Assembly (NCBI GenBank): GCA_963677015.1
Contig: OY781533.1
Coordinates: 2,604,001 to 2,668,000 of the forward strand
Direction: 5' to 3'
Length of the DNA: 64,000 nucleotides
Source: G963556115 sp963677015
Lineage (GTDB): Bacteria > Planctomycetota > SZUA-567
Of this stretch, positions 61,430 through 64,000 are shown piece after piece (positions within the stretch are counted from its first letter, which is position 1; every line of letters starts with the position of its first letter). Made by a program: the position numbers and the translations under genes. Below the pieces are notes generated by a model. The model was not told where the DNA came from. It saw only the letters and a program-made list of their open reading frames with translations, and did not search any database.

Positions 61430-64000
61430 ATGAGCAGTGGTATAAGCGGAATTATTTCTGGTTTCGACACAGACTCAATCATTGAAGCAACTCTGGAAAC
61501 ATATCAGACTCAGATTGATGACATGGAGGTTGAAATCCTGGAATACCAGGTTGACCAGGAAGCATACAACACAGTTAATTCCCTGCTGCTTGAGTTCAGC
61601 AATCAGATTGATGAACTTGCAGACGAGGATTTATGGAACAGTTTCATCGCAACATCAAGTGACGAGTCATCACTTACCGCCACCCTTGATGAATACGCAG
61701 AAGAAGGAACCTATCAGTTCGAAGTCAAACAGCTGGCGCAGGCAGCAAAATACACCTCAGTCGGTTTCAGTGACAGCGACACCGAAGTTTCTCCTCTGGG
61801 CGATGGTTACATCACTCTTGAGTCAGATAAGGCATCACTGGCGCAGAGTACCGATGTAGCAAATCTCAATAACGGCGAAGGTATGGCTCCTGGAACAATC
61901 AAAATTACCGACGCTGATGGTAACACAGTAAGCATTGATCTCTCCGCAGCAACTACAATAGATGAAGTTATAAGCACTATAAACAACAATACAGATATTT
62001 ACGTCGAAGCTTCAATATCAGATGACGGCAATAGCCTCATCATTGAAGACACAAGTGGTGGAACTGGAAGTATCACAATAGCAGATGTTGACTCAACAAC
62101 TGCTTCAGATCTGGGAATCCTCGGTACTTCCAGTACTGGTACTATCACCGGCAGCAGTATCTACAGCCTTGGTGATTCAACAACCATAGCCCAGCTTAAT
62201 GACGGTTTAGGAGTTAATGACGGCACCGCCGGCACAATTATAATCAGTGACGGCACCGACTCCTGGGAGGTCGATCTCTCAAAATGCACAACTATCAGCC
62301 AGATAGCCAGTGTCATCAGTGAAGAGACAGACGGAGCAGTTGAGATAGGTGTATCAGATAACGGTTTTGCGCTTACCGCTGAACTTACTTCCGGTAGTGG
62401 AAGTCTGACTATCTCAAATTATGCAAACTCCGACACCACCGCCTCTGATCTGGGGCTGGTTACTACAGACGCAGGCACATCTGTTACCGGCACAAATATT
62501 CTTGCCGGACTAGACACATTTCTACTTTCATCAATCTCCGGCGCTAACGCCACCGGACTTGATGGTTTAGATGGAAGTTATGACGCTTCAACCGTCAGTT
62601 TTTATGCAGAACTCGAAGATGGCACTACCATCGAGTTCAACGTTTCAGATCTATCTGATGATGATTCTTTAGATAGCCTTATTACCGAACTCAACACACA
62701 AGCCGGTGGCTCTCTGACTTTTTCATTGAATTCCGTTGGAAATGGGATCTCCGTGGAAAATGCCACTGGACTTAGTGTTGAGTTTTATGATCAGGATTCA
62801 ACCCTCGCTTCAGACCTCGGTCTTACAGAAACTGAGATTGAAGACGGCGAGACTGTTGATTGCGCTGATCTGGATTTAAAATATATTAGTGAAGGTACAT
62901 CACTTGACACGCTAAATGGCGGCAGTGGTGTCGATAGCGGTTCTTTTATTCTTACTGATGCCAATGGCTTCAGCGAAGAAGTAGATCTTGACGGTGCGGA
63001 CACTATCGGTGAAGTTATATCCCGCATCAATGAGACCAGCCTTGATCTTACAGCCAGAATCAATGATACCGGCGACGGCATAATCATTGAATCTACAGAT
63101 TCATCTGCGACCGGAAGCATCACCGCTAAAGAAGTTGACGGCGGTACTGCCGCGGCTGATCTCGGACTGCTCGCAGATTCTTCAACCGACGAATCCGGTA
63201 ATGCAATACTTGACGGCAGCTTCGAAATTCATATTGAAGTTACCGACAGCGACACGCTCAGTGACATCATGGACAAAATAAATGATGAAACCAACTATAC
63301 CGCTGCAATCATCAATGACGGTACTGAATATTCACCATACCGCCTCTCAATCAATAGTGCGGATTCCGGTGAAGCCAGTAATTTCATCATGGATTCATCC
63401 ATAAGCTCACTGACTTTCAGTCAGACAACTGTCGGTCAGGATTCACTCCTGCTCTACGGTGACAGTAACAGCAGTTCTGAGGCGATACTGCTCAGAAGCG
63501 ACACCAATACCAACAATTCAGCTATTCTTGGTATTACTCTGGATATGACCGCTATCTCAGATGATCCGGTTACAATTACTGTTTCCCGTGATACCGAAGG
63601 TATATCTGATACCGTACAGGCAATGGTTGACGCTTATAACGAAGTAATTGAAACCATTCAGACCTATACAACCTATCTTACCGAAGAAGAACAGGAATAT
63701 TACGAAGATAATGATCTGACTACCGATTACGGTCTGCTTTACGGTGACAGCGCCACTAGAAATCTTGAACTGCAACTGCAGTCATACTTCTCTTATATTT
63801 CATCTAAAGATTCAAGCATCAAGTGTTTCAGTGACCTTGGAATTGAGCTGGAGCTTGAAGAGACTGAAGATGATGACGGCAACACCTCTTATGCTACGGC
63901 ACTCACCTTTGATTCCGATGCTTTCGAAGAACTGCTTGATGATGATTTCGAGAGTGTTGCAGAGTTTTTCTGTGAGGAGTCTGATGTTGCACTTGAGAGT
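61430..64000 (+). CDS. fliD: Flagellar hook-associated protein 2 (filament cap, FliD), 3' end beyond window
   Basis: The frame opens at ATG 61430 (SSGISGIISGFDTDSIIEAT) with GAGG upstream and remains open for 857 codons to the window edge. FliD caps the filament and inserts flagellin subunits. The N-terminus is the FliD_N domain, including YQFEVKQLAQAAKYTS near 100-115. Several flagellin-IN-like repeats follow (VSIDLSAATTIDEVISTINN; WEVDLSKCTTISQIASVISE; EVDLDGADTIGEVISRINE), then the FliD_C region begins with VTVSRDTEGISDTVQAMVDA near 715. At more than 857 residues it is much longer than the typical 450-650. Its extra repeats match the enlarged flagellin in acidic, Ser/Thr-rich style. Confidence 0.9.
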   Translation, partial: MSSGISGIISGFDTDSIIEATLETYQTQIDDMEVEILEYQVDQEAYNTVNSLLLEFSNQIDELADEDLWNSFIATSSDESSLTATLDEYAEEGTYQFEVKQLAQAAKYTSVGFSDSDTEVSPLGDGYITLESDKASLAQSTDVANLNNGEGMAPGTIKITDADGNTVSIDLSAATTIDEVISTINNNTDIYVEASISDDGNSLIIEDTSGGTGSITIADVDSTTASDLGILGTSSTGTITGSSIYSLGDSTTIAQLNDGLGVNDGTAGTIIISDGTDSWEVDLSKCTTISQIASVISEETDGAVEIGVSDNGFALTAELTSGSGSLTISNYANSDTTASDLGLVTTDAGTSVTGTNILAGLDTFLLSSISGANATGLDGLDGSYDASTVSFYAELEDGTTIEFNVSDLSDDDSLDSLITELNTQAGGSLTFSLNSVGNGISVENATGLSVEFYDQDSTLASDLGLTETEIEDGETVDCADLDLKYISEGTSLDTLNGGSGVDSGSFILTDANGFSEEVDLDGADTIGEVISRINETSLDLTARINDTGDGIIIESTDSSATGSITAKEVDGGTAAADLGLLADSSTDESGNAILDGSFEIHIEVTDSDTLSDIMDKINDETNYTAAIINDGTEYSPYRLSINSADSGEASNFIMDSSISSLTFSQTTVGQDSLLLYGDSNSSSEAILLRSDTNTNNSAILGITLDMTAISDDPVTITVSRDTEGISDTVQAMVDAYNEVIETIQTYTTYLTEEEQEYYEDNDLTTDYGLLYGDSATRNLELQLQSYFSYISSKDSSIKCFSDLGIELELEETEDDDGNTSYATALTFDSDAFEELLDDDFESVAEFFCEESDVALES

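Noticed and set aside
1..64000. CRISPR arrays, tRNA or rRNA genes, transposases, integrases, attachment sites
   Set aside because: I searched by eye for repeat-spacer periodicity, cloverleaf-like ends, transposase motifs and integrase motifs, and saw none.

Overview
The window reads as chromosomal DNA from a motile Gram-negative heterotroph. Several periplasmic binding proteins have signal-peptidase-I-type leaders without a lipobox cysteine, and there is a TRAP transporter, a long flagellin and FliD. Signalling proteins are very abundant, including a BvgS-type kinase and two NtrC-type sigma-54 activators. A Desulfobacterota/Deltaproteobacteria-like or similar anaerobic lineage is plausible, but nothing here fixes the taxon. 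I saw no rRNA, tRNA, CRISPR array, insertion sequence or prophage.

Layout. (1) 1-5316, minus: a hexuronate module, uxuA-gntR-uxuB-dctP-dctQ, running off the left edge. (2) 5845-16439: a LacI regulator divergent from an operon encoding a ribose-type ABC importer, MtnK, MtnA and a class II aldolase. Together these make a DHAP shunt for 5-methylthioribose or 5-deoxyribose. A chemoreceptor follows. (3) 16872-23127, minus: amiF-urtABCDE, a formamide/urea/short-amide uptake operon behind a near-consensus sigma-54 promoter. (4) 23805-35595: a hybrid kinase, an HD-GYP response regulator and a 2587-residue BvgS-like kinase. (5) 35723-47366: an RbsBAC-type sugar importer flanked on both sides by NtrC-type response regulators, each paired with a histidine kinase whose N-terminus is a sugar-ABC ATPase domain. 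The divergent region between rbsB and the second regulator holds a candidate sigma-54 promoter and a dense cluster of TTACCC/GGGTAA half-sites. (6) 47539-57489: a two-permease ABC importer co-oriented with dhaK and dhaL, a divergent second LacI paralogue, a TIM-barrel isomerase and a DUF4867 protein. (7) 57755-64000: flagellin with a CsrA-like leader, an ECF sigma factor and a partial fliD.

How it works together. Most of the window imports small carbon or nitrogen compounds and funnels them to central metabolism: hexuronates through fructuronate and mannonate, 5-deoxy sugars to DHAP, a ketose phosphorylated by DhaKL, and amides to ammonia. In most of the transport operons a hairpin follows the binding-protein gene, which would favour excess binding protein. 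The most unusual element is region 5. There the kinases carry an RbsA-like ATPase half in place of a conventional sensor next to a matching RbsBAC transporter, which suggests signalling that reads the transporter itself.
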